Of a DNA stretch of 52,844 nucleotides, positions 36,113-44,452 are shown piece by piece. A program made the position numbers and the translations under genes. How positions within the stretch are numbered: position 1 is the first letter of the stretch; each line of letters starts with the position of its first letter. The notes below the pieces were generated by a model. The model was given only the letters and a program-made list of their open reading frames with translations. It had not been told where the DNA came from and did no database searches. Source of the DNA: Arcticibacter svalbardensis MN12-7 (lineage in GTDB: Bacteria > Bacteroidota > Bacteroidia > Sphingobacteriales > Sphingobacteriaceae); the NCBI RefSeq assembly GCF_000403135.1, contig NZ_AQPN01000069.1, positions 1 to 52,844 on the forward strand, in the 5' to 3' direction.

Positions 36113-36875
36113 AATCCTTGTTCTGTTAAGTGTAATCTTATCAGGTTTTGGTTGCAAGACAAGGAAGGAAGTTAAACCGGCAGTAGTACCACCTGTGGTG
36201 AAAGTGACCAGCAATAAATCGGCTGTAATTGCGGCCATAAACTCCAGTGCATTTGAATTTAATACCCTATCAGCGAAATCAAAAGTGGGTTTAATGATCA
36301 ATACCAATTCCAATGATGTCAGTATGAATATCAGGATGCAGAATAAAAGCATTATCTGGATTTCTGTTACTGCTATAGCAGGCATTGAAGTGGCACGTGT
36401 ACTCATTACGCCGGATAGTATTAAGGTATTAAACCGCATACAGGGCTTGTATACGGCAAAACCCTTCAGCTATATTTACCAATATGCCAATAAACAAATC
36501 ACTTTCAGTACGCTTCAGAATTTGTTTTTAGGGAATGCCATTGAAGGTACAGTGACCGAATCTTCCGTTTTCAGCGTCCATGAAAATCAAACTCAAATTA
36601 CTTCTGCCCTGAGTGGGATGCTTTATAAGCTGATCATGAATGCGAATAATAAAGTAGTTGAAAACACATTGCAGGATCCTAAAGGCCAGCGCCTGATTGC
36701 GAAATATGCTGATTTTCAAGCAGTAAACGGACGCAAACTTCCCTATTCTATCAATTTGAGCTCCAATGCAACGAACAGGAATATCAAGATTGATTTAAAA
36801 TATACCAGTGTTTCTGTAAATGAATCGCTGGATTTTCCATTCAGTGTCCCTAAAAGGTTTACAGTAAAGGATTAA
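36090..36875 (+). CDS. DUF4292-family lipoprotein
   Basis: The 261-residue product is a lipoprotein: signal sequence followed by lipobox LSGFGC with Cys22. The body resembles DUF4292, a Bacteroidota family with a LolA/LolB-like half-barrel look (FNTLSAKSKVGLMINTNS; IIWISVTAIAGIEVARVLIT; YTAKPFSYIYQYAN). A part in outer-membrane lipoprotein or lipid handling is inference. It overlaps the upstream TPR gene by 23 bp and precedes an EnvC-like gene by 18 bp. Confidence 0.88.
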   Translation: MKRNTQIKILVLLSVILSGFGCKTRKEVKPAVVPPVVKVTSNKSAVIAAINSSAFEFNTLSAKSKVGLMINTNSNDVSMNIRMQNKSIIWISVTAIAGIEVARVLITPDSIKVLNRIQGLYTAKPFSYIYQYANKQITFSTLQNLFLGNAIEGTVTESSVFSVHENQTQITSALSGMLYKLIMNANNKVVENTLQDPKGQRLIAKYADFQAVNGRKLPYSINLSSNATNRNIKIDLKYTSVSVNESLDFPFSVPKRFTVKD

Positions 36876-36880
36876 TTAAA

Positions 36881-36888
36881 TAGATTTG
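36881..36888 (+). promoter_or_regulatory. Candidate internal promoter before the M23 gene
   Basis: TAGATTTG fully matches the -7 box; TTTA (36858-36861) lies 19 bp upstream as a near -33 box. The -7 ends 5 nt before ATG 36894. Confidence 0.5.
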
Positions 36889-36893
36889 TGCCC

Positions 36894-38153
36894 ATGAGTT
36901 TGATTCGGGTTTTCTTCATCTTCACATTTATACTAATTGCAGGAACAACTTTCGCACAAAGCAGTTCAGAATTAAAACGGCGTAAAGAATCGCTTACACG
37001 CGAGATTGAGATGCTGCGGAAATCGCAAAATAAGGTTGTTAATAATAAACGTTTGTCACTCCGGCAAATTAATGCGTTAAATGCGCAGATCAGACTTCGC
37101 CAGGAAAAGATTTCGACCATTAATTCGGAAGTTCGGCTCCTGGACAATCAGATATCAGAAAACTCCAATAACGTACGTTCCCTTCAGAGCCAGTTAAACA
37201 GGTTGAAAAAGGAGTATGCAGCTATGATCCTCTTTGCCTTCAGAAATCAAAGTTCGTATAGTAAACTCATGTTTATCTTTGCGTCAACCGATTTTAACCA
37301 GGCCTATAAACGATTAAAATATTTACAGCAATTTGGCGACTACCGAAGAAAGCAAGCCAATTACATCCAGCAGACACAAAAAGATCTGGGGTATAAGATT
37401 GTGCAGCTCGATCATAACAAAAGGGAAAAAAGCACTTTGCTTCAGGATCAGGAAAAAGAAAAGATAACTTTAGGAAAAGAAAAAAGTAATCAATCGGTAC
37501 AACTCAGCAAACTAAGCAAGCAGGAAAAAGAACTGAGGCAGGAACTTTCGCAAAAACAAAAAGAATCAGCACGACTTAACAGGGCGATCCAAAATGCGAT
37601 TAGCCGTGAAATAGAAGCAGAACGAAGAAAAGCTGCGGCATTGGCTGCTGCTGCGGCAAAGGCTGCTGCTGCTAAAGGAGATGATGTGGTTGCTAAACCA
37701 GTAGCCACAGGTACCAAGGTATTGTCTGCAACTCCAGAATCTGCGAAAATGACTTCTGATTTTACCGGGAATCGGGGAAGTCTTCCATGGCCGGTAGCTA
37801 ATGGAACAATTGTAGAACGATTTGGAAGACATAACATTGGAAATGTGTCTACAGAAAACAATGGAGTCAACATCCAGACCAATGAAGGGGCAGGCGTCCG
37901 CGCTATATTTGCCGGTACAGTAACCAGTGTGCTGAACATGGGTTCCTCGAGTGCAATCATCATCCGTCATGGGGAATACTTTACTGTTTATACTAATCTA
38001 CGCTCTGTGAATGTATCAAAGGGACAAAAAGTTAGTGTGAAACAAGGTATAGGAACAGTTGCGAGTGACCCTTCGGATGGAAGCTCTGACGTGCATTTAG
38101 AGATATGGAAAGGCAGTACGCCAATGAATCCGGAAGCCTGGTTGGCCAACTAA
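36894..38153 (+). CDS. EnvC-like M23 peptidase / murein hydrolase activator
   Basis: The 419-residue product has a signal peptide (LIAGTTFAQS), a long coiled coil at about 20-235 (e.g. SLTREIEMLRKSQNKVVN, QKEKITLGKEKSN-type heptads), an alanine-rich linker at about 245-262 coded by a GCT/GCG run, and a C-terminal LytM/M23 domain at about 295-415. The canonical HxxxD and HxH zinc motifs look degenerate, as in EnvC, so it is probably an amidase activator for septal peptidoglycan splitting rather than a peptidase. I chose ATG 36894; GTG 36888 overlaps the -7 box. No ftsEX gene is nearby. Confidence 0.9.
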   Translation: MSLIRVFFIFTFILIAGTTFAQSSSELKRRKESLTREIEMLRKSQNKVVNNKRLSLRQINALNAQIRLRQEKISTINSEVRLLDNQISENSNNVRSLQSQLNRLKKEYAAMILFAFRNQSSYSKLMFIFASTDFNQAYKRLKYLQQFGDYRRKQANYIQQTQKDLGYKIVQLDHNKREKSTLLQDQEKEKITLGKEKSNQSVQLSKLSKQEKELRQELSQKQKESARLNRAIQNAISREIEAERRKAAALAAAAAKAAAAKGDDVVAKPVATGTKVLSATPESAKMTSDFTGNRGSLPWPVANGTIVERFGRHNIGNVSTENNGVNIQTNEGAGVRAIFAGTVTSVLNMGSSSAIIIRHGEYFTVYTNLRSVNVSKGQKVSVKQGIGTVASDPSDGSSDVHLEIWKGSTPMNPEAWLAN

Positions 38154-38188
38154 ATCAAATTCAGGTCATTTAATAATAAGCGTAAACA

Positions 38189-38216
38189 ATTGGCGTTTGA
38201 TTTTATTATATATTTG
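38189..38216 (+). promoter_or_regulatory. Candidate promoter for the tatA pair
   Basis: TATATTTG (38209-38216) is a perfect -7 box 19 nt before the tatA start. ATTG at 38189-38192 gives a somewhat short 16-bp spacer. Confidence 0.55.
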
Positions 38217-38235
38217 TATTTTAAACATTTAGATC

Positions 38236-38559
38236 ATGCTGACTTCAGTATTATTATTCCTTAATATGGGCACACCAGAACTCATGTTAATCATGTTCGC
38301 CATCCTGCTTTTGTTCGGGGGTAAGAAATTACCCGAACTTGCTAGAGGACTAGGTAAAGGTATTCGCGAATTTAAAGACGCATCAGATGGCGTTAAACGG
38401 GAAATTCAGCGTAATATCAACGATGTGAGTGACACAATGCAAGTTGAAACGGAAAATAAATACGCGGAGCCAACAACTCCTCAAAATGAAATACCGGAGA
38501 CTATTGCAGCACCGATACCCCCATTTCAACAGACTGAGAAACCTCATATAAATCTTTAA
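38236..38559 (+). CDS. tatA: TatA/E-type twin-arginine translocase subunit (first copy)
   Basis: The 107-residue product has one N-terminal membrane helix (GTPELMLIMFAILLLFGG), the hinge FGGKKLPELARGLGKGI and an amphipathic helix, the TatA design. TatA oligomerises to pass folded twin-arginine substrates through the inner membrane with TatC. The C-terminal tail is long and proline-rich (ETIAAPIPPFQQTEK). A second, shorter copy begins one base after its stop; tatC is not in the window. Confidence 0.95.
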   Translation: MLTSVLLFLNMGTPELMLIMFAILLLFGGKKLPELARGLGKGIREFKDASDGVKREIQRNINDVSDTMQVETENKYAEPTTPQNEIPETIAAPIPPFQQTEKPHINL

Positions 38560-38560
38560 C

Positions 38561-38758
38561 ATGGTAAACACAATTTTATTAATTGGATTGGGAGCACCCG
38601 AAATTATACTCATCGTGGTTGCTTTACTGCTACTTTTTGGCGGTAAGAAAATCCCTGAGTTAATGCGCGGACTAGGAAGAGGCGTTAAGGAATTTAAAGA
38701 AGGTAAAGACGGCGACGGTACAGATGCTGTTAAAGAAAACGACCCCAAAAAGTATTAA
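38561..38758 (+). CDS. tatA: TatA/E-type twin-arginine translocase subunit (second copy)
   Basis: The 65-residue product repeats the TatA design: helix GAPEIILIVVALLLLFGG, hinge FGGKKIPELMRGLGRGV and a short charged tail. It is closely related to the preceding copy through the hinge and amphipathic helix but lacks the long tail, so the pair looks like a tandem duplication that has diverged. It starts 1 bp after the first copy. A terminator follows. Confidence 0.95.
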   Translation: MVNTILLIGLGAPEIILIVVALLLLFGGKKIPELMRGLGRGVKEFKEGKDGDGTDAVKENDPKKY

Positions 38759-38792
38759 GATTCTTAATAAAAACTTCTTTTATTAACAGATT

Positions 38793-38831
38793 ATCCCATA
38801 TAATGCAAAAAATGCAGGATATGGGGTTTTT
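38793..38831 (+). terminator. Terminator after the tatA pair
   Basis: ATCCCATATAATGCA pairs with TGCAGGATATGGGGT (two central mismatches) and is followed by TTTT. The promoter region of gatA begins immediately after. Confidence 0.75.
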
Positions 38832-39619
38832 CAGTTTAATGGAATTATGTACCTTCACGCCATGGAACCGTATATTCCTTTAAATGTCTTACAGTTAAAG
38901 ATCAAAAAGGGTAAACTCAATTTAACAACAGTAGTAGAACATTACCTGCGAAGAATTCAGGAAGAAGCTCATTTAAATGCTTTCATAGAAGTATATGAGC
39001 AGGAAGCACTGGACCTGGCGCTGACCGTAAATGAGAAAATCATGAACGGGACGGCAGGAAAACTTGCCGGCATGGTAATAGGGATCAAAGATCTGATCTG
39101 CTACAAGGATCACGGCGTATCTGCCGGATCAAAGATTCTTGAAAATTATGTCTCTATATTTTCCTCTACCGTAGTAGAACGCATGCTCGCAGAAGATGTG
39201 ATCATTATTGGCCGACTGAATTGTGACGAATTTGCAATGGGCGGCTCTAATGAAAACTCTTATTTCGGGCCGGTGAAGAACTATGCAGATAACACGAAGG
39301 TTTCCGGAGGCTCATCAGGAGGCTCTGCGGTAGCTGTGCAGGCAGGATTATGCATGGCCGCACTAGGAACTGATACAGGTGGTTCAGTGAGGCAGCCCGC
39401 TTCTTTTTGCGGTATAGTAGGACTCAAACCCACCTATGGACGTGTATCCCGGCATGGTATTGTGGCCTACGCTTCTTCATTTGATCAGGTTGGTCCTTTA
39501 ACCAACTCGGTTGAAGATACAGCCCTGATTATGGAAGTCATTGCAGGGCACGACGATTACGATAGCACCTCTTCTACCAAACCCGTTCCACTGTATTCGC
39601 AGGAACTTACTTTTGAAGG

Positions 39620-39626
39620 AAAAAAC
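39620..39626 (+). other. In-phase slippery heptamer A AAA AAC, gatA site 1
   Basis: In the gatA frame the codons are GGA AAA AAC, i.e. a canonical -1 slippery X XXY YYZ heptamer in correct phase. Without slippage, translation ends at TGA 39651-39653; after a -1 shift it continues R-I-A-Y-L-P-E as expected for GatA. Confidence 0.85.
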
Positions 39627-39702
39627 GAATTGCATATTTACCGGAAACACTGAATTCGGAGGGACTCGATCCTGAAGTAAAGGCACTTTCCGAAGCCACT
39701 AT

Positions 39703-39709
39703 AAAAAAC
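39703..39709 (+). other. In-phase slippery heptamer A AAA AAC, gatA site 2
   Basis: In the shifted frame the codons are ATA AAA AAC, again a correctly phased heptamer. Without a second shift, translation ends at TAG 39731-39733; after it, the frame reads L-Q-D-E-G-H and stays open to 40293. Confidence 0.85.
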
Positions 39710-40350
39710 TACAAGACGAAGGTCATATCGTAGAGCCTATTTCTTTCCCCTACCTGGATTATGTAGTGCCTACTTATTACATATTAACAATGGCGGAATC
39801 GTCATCCAACTTAGCCCGTTACGATGGTGTTCATTATGGGTATAGAAGTCCTAATGCGGTAGATTTGGAATCCACATACAAGAAATCCCGTTCAGAAGGA
39901 TTTGGCACTGAAGTGAAACGCCGGATTTTATTGGGAACATTTGTATTGAGTGCAGGACATTACGATTCTTTCTATGGCAAGGCACAACAGGTAAGAAGAT
40001 TAATTCGCGAGAAGACAGACGAGATCCTGCGGGATCATGACTTCATCCTCCTTCCCACATCTCCAGGACCCGCTTTTGGACTAGGAGAAAAGACCGAAGA
40101 TCCTGTTGTCATGTACCTGGCAGATATTTTCACGGTACAGGCTTCGCTGGCAGGAATTCCAGCCATCTCACTTCCCTTACGTAATAACTCGCGAAACCTA
40201 CCGTTAGGTATTCAACTTATTGGGAAACGTTTTGGCGAATCAGAGTTACTTGCTTTCTCGAAATATTTAATGGAAGTGACTAAAATTCAGTAAATTAGCC
40301 ATAACGCCCCACTCAACTTAACGGAATTGTTTGGCTATAAGCGATATATA

Positions 40351-41535
40351 ATGATAAAAAATGCGGCACTAGCCCTATTTTTGCTTGTTGGTTCTATCTG
40401 CAGCACTTTTGCTGATCCATCAACTGGCAATCTGACTTCAGGAAACAGCACGATCAGTTTATCTGATTCTTTAGTCTATAAACGTTCACTTCAATCTATC
40501 CAGAACAGGGTTCCTTTAACCTATAATGCAGAGGTGCAAAGGTACATAGATGGCTATGTGCGGGGGCAAAAGAGCCGGGTATCTAAAATGCTTGGTCTCT
40601 CCAAATACTACTTTCCTATCTACGACAAGATCTTCGAAAACCGTAATGTGCCTGAAGAGCTCAAGTATATCTCAGTAATTGAATCCTCGTTGGATCCGCA
40701 TGCTGTATCGCATATGGGGGCAACTGGCCCATGGCAATTTTTATATGAGATAGGTAAATTATATGGGTTGCAGATTAATGACTGGATTGATGAGCGCAAA
40801 GACCCTAAACTAGCCTGCAATGCTGCGGCAAGCTACCTGCTGGAGTCGTATTACATGTACGATGACTGGTTACTGGCGATCGCCTCTTATAACTGCGGAA
40901 GAAACAACATCAAATGGGCTATGGATAAAGCTGGCGGTAAAACTGATTATTGGTCAATAAGACGTTATCTACCACTGGAAACACAAAATTATGTCCCTGC
41001 TTATATTGCCACCGTTTATATCATGAACAATTATTGGAAACATGATATTAAACCCGGAGAAGCAGAAATAGCACTGGAAACGGAAACAATCCCGGTAAGC
41101 AGTACCGTTTCTTTAGGCTCAATTGCAGCGGCAAGCAATATGACCATTGATGAGATTACACTATTAAACCCTTCCTATATTCAGCAAATCATTAAAGGGA
41201 GTCCTGAAAAGCCTCAAAAACTGGTTATGCCACTTACACGCAAAGTATATTATAGCCTGGTTGATGATGTGCTGAATGGAAAAGCAATAACAGCCGGACA
41301 ATTACAAGCGGCAAACAACCTGTTTTTCCAAAACCAAAGAACAACGGTTCGGAAGAGTACCGGAGCATCAGGTTTCGATTCTATAATTTCCTACCGGGTG
41401 AAAGAAGGCGATACCTTATCCTCCATAGCAGAACAATTCAGAGGTGCCACAGAAGAAGAAATCAGGGTGATTAATAAAATCAAAAATCCTTCTGCTGTTA
41501 AGCCTGGTATGATCCTGAGGATTATCGGTGGATAA
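40351..41535 (+). CDS. MltD-like membrane-bound lytic transglycosylase with LysM
   Basis: The 394-residue product has a signal peptide (IKNAALALFLLVGSICSTFA), an SLT/lysozyme-like domain at about 90-230 with catalytic E111 in SVIESSLDPHAVS followed by GATGPWQFL and ASYNCGRNNIKWA, and a C-terminal LysM peptidoglycan-binding motif at about 347-394 (YRVKEGDTLSSIAEQF). Such enzymes cleave the MurNAc-GlcNAc bond to leave anhydro ends. The Cys-containing signal end does not look like a strict lipobox. I chose ATG 40351 over an upstream in-frame TTG. Confidence 0.93.
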   Translation: MIKNAALALFLLVGSICSTFADPSTGNLTSGNSTISLSDSLVYKRSLQSIQNRVPLTYNAEVQRYIDGYVRGQKSRVSKMLGLSKYYFPIYDKIFENRNVPEELKYISVIESSLDPHAVSHMGATGPWQFLYEIGKLYGLQINDWIDERKDPKLACNAAASYLLESYYMYDDWLLAIASYNCGRNNIKWAMDKAGGKTDYWSIRRYLPLETQNYVPAYIATVYIMNNYWKHDIKPGEAEIALETETIPVSSTVSLGSIAAASNMTIDEITLLNPSYIQQIIKGSPEKPQKLVMPLTRKVYYSLVDDVLNGKAITAGQLQAANNLFFQNQRTTVRKSTGASGFDSIISYRVKEGDTLSSIAEQFRGATEEEIRVINKIKNPSAVKPGMILRIIGG

Positions 41536-41559
41536 ACTTCTGGATCATACCAGCAAAAC

Positions 41560-42087
41560 TTATTTGGCTTTGGAAATGATGATCTCCACACGCCTGTTTT
41601 TAGCTCTTCCTTCCGGCGTACTGTTATCGGCAACAGGTTTGGTATCTCCATAACCTACTGTGCTGATGGCTACATCTGAAAGGCCTAAACTTACAGCAAA
41701 TGCCTTCACTGATAAAGCCCTCTTTTCGGACAACCATTTATTATAATCCGGGGGACCTGTTTTATCAGTATGCCCTTCAATAGACAAATTAGTATGTCCT
41801 TTTTGTTTAATCATCTCTAACAAACTAGACAGCTTTGCTTTTGCAGGCTCTGTCAGATAAGAAGAGTTGATAGGAAACAGGATTTCGGAGTCAAAAGTAA
41901 CCTTCAACCCACTTTGAACCCTATCAATTTTGGTATCGGGTAATTTATTACGGTAAGCATCGTATTCAGCATCGCTGTCGGAAGAAGAAGTACTCACCGG
42001 CATAGATACCAGTGCTTTTTTACTTTTACAGGAACTGAACGAACCAAATGCGACTATTAAAACGAGTATCCAGGTATTTTTGATCAT
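41560..42087 (-). CDS. OmpA-family peptidoglycan-associated lipoprotein
   Basis: The 175-residue product has a lipoprotein signal with lipobox FSSC and a C-terminal OmpA domain at about 75-172, including LSIEGHTDKTG, ALSVKAFAVSLGL and GRAKNRRVEI, which contact peptidoglycan. It resembles Pal-type proteins in size. It starts 2 bp after the DUF4198-like gene and forms a two-gene operon with it. Convergent with the transglycosylase gene. Confidence 0.93.
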   Translation of the reverse strand: MIKNTWILVLIVAFGSFSSCKSKKALVSMPVSTSSSDSDAEYDAYRNKLPDTKIDRVQSGLKVTFDSEILFPINSSYLTEPAKAKLSSLLEMIKQKGHTNLSIEGHTDKTGPPDYNKWLSEKRALSVKAFAVSLGLSDVAISTVGYGDTKPVADNSTPEGRAKNRRVEIIISKAK

Positions 42088-42089
42088 AA

Positions 42090-42878
42090 TTATAAATTAT
42101 TAAAACTGAAGCTATAAGAAGAAAACCATCTGTCGAAGTCCGCTTCCTTCTCCGCAGGCACAATATTAATCGCTTTTATCAGCCAGATTCCAGCTCTATT
42201 TAGTTTCACGTATACCTTCCCGTCATCATCACTGATCTGCTCTGAGCTGAATAAACTTCCGCTCAGTGTTTTAGTGACAATGGATACATGAACCTTTGGC
42301 ATTGCTTTCCCTTTAGAAAGTATCTGCACGGTAACGTCTTCCCCATATTTCATTTTATAAGGATTCTGCATCAATACAATTTCAAAATCACTTTCAGAAG
42401 GCATCTTATAGGCATCACCTGATGCCTTCTCCGCCATGATTAATGTTTTAACTGCATAATGATTGTTCACAGAAAACAATTGCTTCATCGCGATCTTTTC
42501 AGCTAAATCGGCAAATCCTTCCTCGGTAAACTGATTACTTAAAGATGTTTTTGATTTCTGTTCCACACTGCCATACAACTCTACAGAAGCCAGGTAAAGT
42601 CCTTTATCTTTCAACGGTATCAGAAAGGTAGATTTTAAGGCTCCTGCGCTATCGATAAGTGATACCGGTTTTGATTCCTTAAAATAGGCTGCACTTTTAA
42701 TTTTTACATTTTCAATTTTTCTGTCTGCTGTGGTATCAAATTTATTGCCGCGATAGATATCAATTGCAATTTCCTTCTCTGCATTTGGAATGAATGTCTG
42801 GGGCTTAAGATAGTATTCCTGTGCTGATCCAGCTGTTGCGAAAAGTAAAATTAGGAATGTTGTATATATGTATTTCAT
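42090..42878 (-). CDS. Exported DUF4198-like protein
   Basis: The 262-residue product has a signal peptide ending GSAQ, then beta-rich sequence resembling DUF4198: an early LKPQTFIPNAEKEIAIDI segment and a late Ig-like module with YGEDVTVQILSKGKAMPKV, DDDGKVYVKLNRAGIWLIKA. Some DUF4198 proteins accompany metal transporters, but nothing here tests that. The assignment rests on pattern recognition only. A TAAGTTTG box at 42896-42903 lies upstream on the minus strand; the OmpA lipoprotein gene follows after 2 bp. Confidence 0.75.
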   Translation of the reverse strand: MKYIYTTFLILLFATAGSAQEYYLKPQTFIPNAEKEIAIDIYRGNKFDTTADRKIENVKIKSAAYFKESKPVSLIDSAGALKSTFLIPLKDKGLYLASVELYGSVEQKSKTSLSNQFTEEGFADLAEKIAMKQLFSVNNHYAVKTLIMAEKASGDAYKMPSESDFEIVLMQNPYKMKYGEDVTVQILSKGKAMPKVHVSIVTKTLSGSLFSSEQISDDDGKVYVKLNRAGIWLIKAINIVPAEKEADFDRWFSSYSFSFNNL

Positions 42879-42895
42879 TTTGCTTTTTTGAAACT

Positions 42896-42903
42896 CAAAC
42901 TTA
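42896..42903 (-). promoter_or_regulatory. Candidate -7 box for the DUF4198/OmpA operon
   Basis: TAAGTTTG on the minus strand fully matches TAnnTTTG, 17 nt before the start. No -33 TTTG is seen. Confidence 0.45.
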
Positions 42904-43005
42904 CAAGTTTTTAATCTGTGTTTAATGGAATGAAATAAGCTATTTACATGGAAATATGTTAAATTTTAACCTTTTTCGCTTAAATTAATCTAAACGGTTT
43001 GCCTT

Positions 43006-43013
43006 TATTTTTG
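43006..43013 (+). promoter_or_regulatory. Candidate -7 box for the 43046 lipoprotein
   Basis: TATTTTTG fully matches TAnnTTTG, 32 nt before ATG 43046; no -33 box at the ideal distance. Confidence 0.45.
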
Positions 43014-43045
43014 TTTAAAGGCTACATGTACATGACAAACCATTC

Positions 43046-43825
43046 ATGAAAATAGCTATATCGGGTTTTCTATTTCCTTTCATTCTTCTTATTTGCCTCT
43101 CCTCCTGTGACCGCATAAATCAAAAACAGAAGCATCCTCAGTCTCTGATGAATGCTAACGCTTATACAGATGAAAAAAATATCAGCAGGTATGGAGATTC
43201 TTTAGATATTCTGGTTCCTGAATATGAAAAGAAACAAAGTATGATCTATACGTTGGGTGATTACTCCTTTTATATCACTGCTTATCTCAACAATGGCGAA
43301 CCACTATTATACATTGAAAATGGCGAAAGCAACCAATACGGTCACATTGCAAAATACTATTATCTGAATAAAGGCAAAGTGATCCTGTTTAAAGAAAATC
43401 ATCATAATGAATCCATTGATTTCGCCTACCAGTCTAAAAAAGAATATTTCAGGAATAATATATTATTCTTTGCAGAGTCCAAAAAAGGGAATAATTCTTC
43501 CGATTTCAATGCCGCCCCTTATGCGCCAACAAAAGGAGCTAATCTCGACCTGGACAGTACTGTTTCATTCATGACAGATGCACTTAAAAGAGAAGGCAAA
43601 TTCAATTTAGTATTTGAAGGCATTACCGAAGATTCCCGAGTACGGTATATTGTACTCAGCCGGCCAGGATTAGGTACCTACAGAACAGTGATCCGGGTAG
43701 AAAAAGAAGATGAATTCATCACAGAACTGGTATCCAATACAGAAAAATTTATTGGGGATAAGCTTCACCTTGATTTCGATATTATTGATGACGAAGCCGT
43801 TTATAAAAGTGGAAGCATCAACTAA
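43046..43825 (+). CDS. Lipoprotein of unknown function (259 aa)
   Basis: I do not recognise a family. The product has a lipoprotein signal with lipobox LSSC and then about 235 mostly polar residues with several beta-strand-like stretches (YSFYITAYLNNGEPLLYIEN; KVILFKENHHNES; RVRYIVLSRPGLGTYRTVIRV). No catalytic motif is evident. It is probably anchored in the outer membrane. It is a single gene; its stop overlaps that of the convergent SprT-like gene by four bases. Confidence 0.8.
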   Translation: MKIAISGFLFPFILLICLSSCDRINQKQKHPQSLMNANAYTDEKNISRYGDSLDILVPEYEKKQSMIYTLGDYSFYITAYLNNGEPLLYIENGESNQYGHIAKYYYLNKGKVILFKENHHNESIDFAYQSKKEYFRNNILFFAESKKGNNSSDFNAAPYAPTKGANLDLDSTVSFMTDALKREGKFNLVFEGITEDSRVRYIVLSRPGLGTYRTVIRVEKEDEFITELVSNTEKFIGDKLHLDFDIIDDEAVYKSGSIN

Positions 43826-44442
43826 TCTTTATTGTCAGCAGGTGCTATGAGCACAACCTGCGCCATAGGATGAAAAAGGTAAATTTTACCGGTACTTACT
43901 TCCACACAGCTGAATCGGGTTCGGATTTTATTCCCCTTTTTAAATAAGCGATTTTTCAGCATGAATGACGATTCAACGGGCAGACTTTCCACAAACCGGA
44001 GATCTGATGTCGCATTAAACGCCTGCAAAGCACGGAATAACGTCAAATCGCTGCAACTTGAGGCAGCAGGATTTTGCAGATAACGTACAATGATCTGATG
44101 CAACTCGTCCGGAAATAGTTGCATATCAAAAAATGGCTGCATCATCCTCTTGAAGTTCGTCTTCCATTCTGCCCCATGAGGTTTCACCTTATTCTTATTT
44201 TCGTTCCAGGTAAGCAAATGAGCAAACTCATGAACCGTAGTAATTAAAAATCCATAAGGGTTGAGGTCATGATTAACGGAAATACGATGATTCTGACCTT
44301 TAAAAGGCGCCCGGTAATCACCCATTTTGGTACTTCTTTTCACAGACACTTTAAAATCACATTTATAGTGATCAATCCACCTGGCTATTACAGGAGCCGC
44401 TTGTTCAGGCATGTATTTAGCAAGAATTTTAACTTTATCCAC
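43822..44442 (-). CDS. SprT-like zincin-domain protein
   Basis: The 206-residue product contains the zinc-metalloprotease motif HEFAHL (H71, E72, H75) in TTVHEFAHLLTWNENK, preceded by NHRISVNHDLNPYGF, matching the SprT-like domain. Eukaryotic Spartan uses this domain to cleave DNA-protein crosslinks; bacterial SprT roles are not well known. The C-terminal part has no clear zinc ribbon. The start is GTG 44442, 10 bp after the feoB stop, so cotranscription with feoB is likely. Confidence 0.87.
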   Translation of the reverse strand: MDKVKILAKYMPEQAAPVIARWIDHYKCDFKVSVKRSTKMGDYRAPFKGQNHRISVNHDLNPYGFLITTVHEFAHLLTWNENKNKVKPHGAEWKTNFKRMMQPFFDMQLFPDELHQIIVRYLQNPAASSCSDLTLFRALQAFNATSDLRFVESLPVESSFMLKNRLFKKGNKIRTRFSCVEVSTGKIYLFHPMAQVVLIAPADNKD

Positions 44443-44452
44443 GAATCTGTCC

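Larger units (their letters stand above)
38862..40293 (+). pseudogene. gatA: Asp/Glu-tRNA amidotransferase subunit A with two -1 frameshifts
   Basis: GatA is the glutaminase/amidase subunit that makes Gln-tRNA or Asn-tRNA from misacylated precursors. The amidase-signature site is intact in the first segment: K76 in GIKDL, the KVSGGSSGGSA loop and nucleophile S175 in GTDTGGSVRQPA. The frame breaks at 39620-39626 and again at 39703-39709; reading -1 at both gives an uninterrupted protein of about 477 residues (joined LPETLNSEGLDPEVKAL, then LQDEGHIVEPI), the normal length. Each break is an A6 run where a seventh A would restore frame. Sequencing error, recent decay or slippage are all possible. 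ATG 38862 is preferred to 38847. Confidence 0.9.

Noticed and set aside
37630-37680. Repetitive GCT/GCG run as a repeat array or CRISPR
   Set aside because: It encodes the alanine-rich linker of the EnvC-like protein; there are no spacers or dyad repeats.
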